From assembly GCA_026195255.1 (NCBI GenBank), contig JAPHSS010000020.1, positions 114,887-178,886 on the forward strand: a stretch of 64,000 nt of DNA, written 5' to 3'. Positions 62,759 to 64,000 of the stretch are shown piece by piece. A model generated the notes under the pieces. That model was not told the DNA's origin, did not search any database, and worked only from the letters and a program-made list of their open reading frames with translations. A program made the translations under genes and the position numbers. The DNA is from Gammaproteobacteria bacterium (GTDB lineage: Bacteria > Pseudomonadota > Gammaproteobacteria > SZUA-229). Position 1 is the stretch's first letter. The number at the start of each line of letters is the position of its first letter.

Positions 62759-64000
62759 GCCGTCACTCCATCTACTACAAATAATGTTGTTAGCATTTCA
62801 ACCATCGCAGACTGGTGGTTTTCGCTATCCCGCGCATGCCAGAACATCATATTATCCACACGATCACTATAATATTTGAGGAAAGCATTTTTAGTGCAAA
62901 CCGGCACAAATGTAGCGGTCTTATCGAGCCTGATAATACGATTGCGTTTAATGGGAAAAATAGCATTTTGATAACTGCGATTTGTTGAACTATCGAGCAA
63001 CGTTAAATTACCTATAGAATGATCCGTTTCTTCATTACCATCGGGCACATAAATTTCAAGCACACGAGTGAACAGACTTTCGAACGCTACTGAGTCAAAG
63101 GTTTTCCCTGCAATAATGTCTTTTGCGCTTTTAAGAATGTCGGTAAGACTGATAGACAAATCCTCAGACATCGAGCTTTTATCTACAACCTCATTTTCGA
63201 TATAATCAGCTACCCCTTCAAGCCAGGCCTTTTGTCGATCCTTGCTTTTCGGAATCTCACTTGCCACAGATCTTATATGCTCAATATCCCAGGATTCATT
63301 TTTAAAACGATCAAACTGAAATCGAACATTTGTTTTTGCATTAGCTAATAGTGTCGCAACATTAAACAACAACAGCGCCGATACCAATTGCGGCCTTGGC
63401 GAACCATAAGAAAGCTCTGCCAGATATTCATCAATCGACTGCCGTAAATCTGCACGACTCTCATAGCTATTTATCTCCTTTAATCCTGGCATTGATCTTT
63501 TGAAAACCATATTTGCCAGTTCATGACGATATTCTTGTTTAGTAGCGCATACTTGAAAGTCGTTCAATAAATCGTTTACCTTAGCCCCCGTAGAAACCAG
63601 GTAACCGATCAGGTGAAAGATTGTTCTGTCTTCATGCCACTCTCTTAAGGTCATAAAGCATCGTTTTACTTTTTCCCAATTTCTCTCAATCGATTCATCA
63701 CTTTCAGAGAGCCAGCGTGAAAAAGTGAGAAACACAAAAAAGGGATCGTATTTTGGGATTGCCTGATCATCATTAGTTAACTGACCGGCCACAAGATCTA
63801 GCACAAATTCGATGCGATTTGCCTGCATCTTCTTGTTACTAATAAAAAACCAGAAATCATCCGACTGAAGTGCGCGTTCAATTTCATCCCATTCCTGTGC
63901 AATTCTGAGTTGGCCAAGGTAACGGTCGCTGTCGTTAAAATTACTGCCTTTCAAAAATAACGCTTTAATCAGTTCGGCATTGGTGAGTGGAATTTTCCCA
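62755..64000 (-). CDS. GmrSD-like DUF262 + DUF1524 nuclease (5' part outside window)
   Basis: The frame is open to the window edge. Translating the last bases gives GKIPLTNAELIKALFLKGS directly ahead of the apparent TTG start at 63954; this is the end of a DUF262 domain, so the gene continues beyond 64000. The C-terminal part holds the DUF1524 HNH motifs: ESWDIEHIRSV (near 63280), then SIGNLTLLDSSTNRSYQNAIFPIKRNRI (near 62930-63010). This is the layout of GmrSD/SspE-type modification-dependent nucleases, which use NTP hydrolysis by DUF262. It is coupled to the second DUF262 gene by an ATGA overlap. Confidence 0.87.
   Translation of the reverse strand, partial: GKIPLTNAELIKALFLKGSNFNDSDRYLGQLRIAQEWDEIERALQSDDFWFFISNKKMQANRIEFVLDLVAGQLTNDDQAIPKYDPFFVFLTFSRWLSESDESIERNWEKVKRCFMTLREWHEDRTIFHLIGYLVSTGAKVNDLLNDFQVCATKQEYRHELANMVFKRSMPGLKEINSYESRADLRQSIDEYLAELSYGSPRPQLVSALLLFNVATLLANAKTNVRFQFDRFKNESWDIEHIRSVASEIPKSKDRQKAWLEGVADYIENEVVDKSSMSEDLSISLTDILKSAKDIIAGKTFDSVAFESLFTRVLEIYVPDGNEETDHSIGNLTLLDSSTNRSYQNAIFPIKRNRIIRLDKTATFVPVCTKNAFLKYYSDRVDNMMFWHARDSENHQSAMVEMLTTLFVVDGVTA

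Noticed and set aside
63954-64000. TTG at 63954 as the true start of the last gene
   Set aside because: The upstream codons encode conserved DUF262 sequence (GKIPLTNAELIKALF), so the gene extends past the window.

Overview
The window looks like a chromosomal segment of a moderately AT-rich gammaproteobacterium. Supporting families are the proteobacterial GshA, YggT-YggU, DUF2244, DUF3015, a type II secretion cluster with a rhombosortase, and rpoD followed by a CAU-anticodon tRNA. The tkt-gap-gap-pgk-pyk-fba cluster, with a Calvin-type class II aldolase, is an order I associate with autotrophic or methylotrophic gammaproteobacteria. No RuBisCO or phosphoribulokinase is in the window, so that lifestyle is only inferred. 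Genus cannot be fixed from sequence alone.

Layout. 1-6.2 kb: yggT (5' end cut by the window edge) and yggU; a long palindromic repeat; a small periplasmic protein; a lipoprotein beta-propeller divergent from a DUF6502-DUF5666 pair across two near-identical palindromic operator candidates; a TauE/SafE-like membrane protein; a lysine-tailed HU protein. 6.2-18.4 kb: type II secretion genes gspC-D-E-F and gspG-H-I-J-K-L-M-N, with a rhombosortase gene on the opposite strand between gspF and gspG. 18.4-24.2 kb: YkgJ-like and RDD proteins, chromate transporter, pseudouridine synthase, DUF2244, gshA. 24.2-34.7 kb: an orphan small ORF; a 1671-residue NHL/TPR/transglutaminase-like exported protein with a TPR partner; an unknown protein plus HIT protein; a lipoprotein hydrolase; DUF3015; DUF4105. 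34.9-42.8 kb: two thioredoxin-fold proteins, fadD, purC, bioD, a lipoprotein, FKBP and an AGCS symporter. 43-51.6 kb: the minus-strand central carbon cluster tkt > gap > gap > pgk > pyk > fba. 52-54.9 kb: redoxin, rpoD, tRNA-CAU.

From the tRNA to the window end, everything is a minus-strand defence block: a GmrSD-like DUF262+DUF1524 gene cut by the window edge, a second DUF262 gene without a visible nuclease domain, an AlbA_2/ATPase protein, HsdR and a YgjP-like metallopeptidase. HsdM and HsdS are not in the window and are expected beyond its end. The block is best read as a type I restriction operon with R-linked accessory genes, next to a tRNA that could be the integration site.

The second theme is palindromic intergenic DNA. 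At least eight long hairpin elements or pairs are present. In three cases (purC, the AGCS symporter, the distal gap) the gene's stop codon lies inside the element. Two unrelated genes on opposite strands, purC and the symporter, both end in Lys-Ser-stop encoded by the same heptamer repeat unit. These elements and the defence block are the parts I consider most worth following up.
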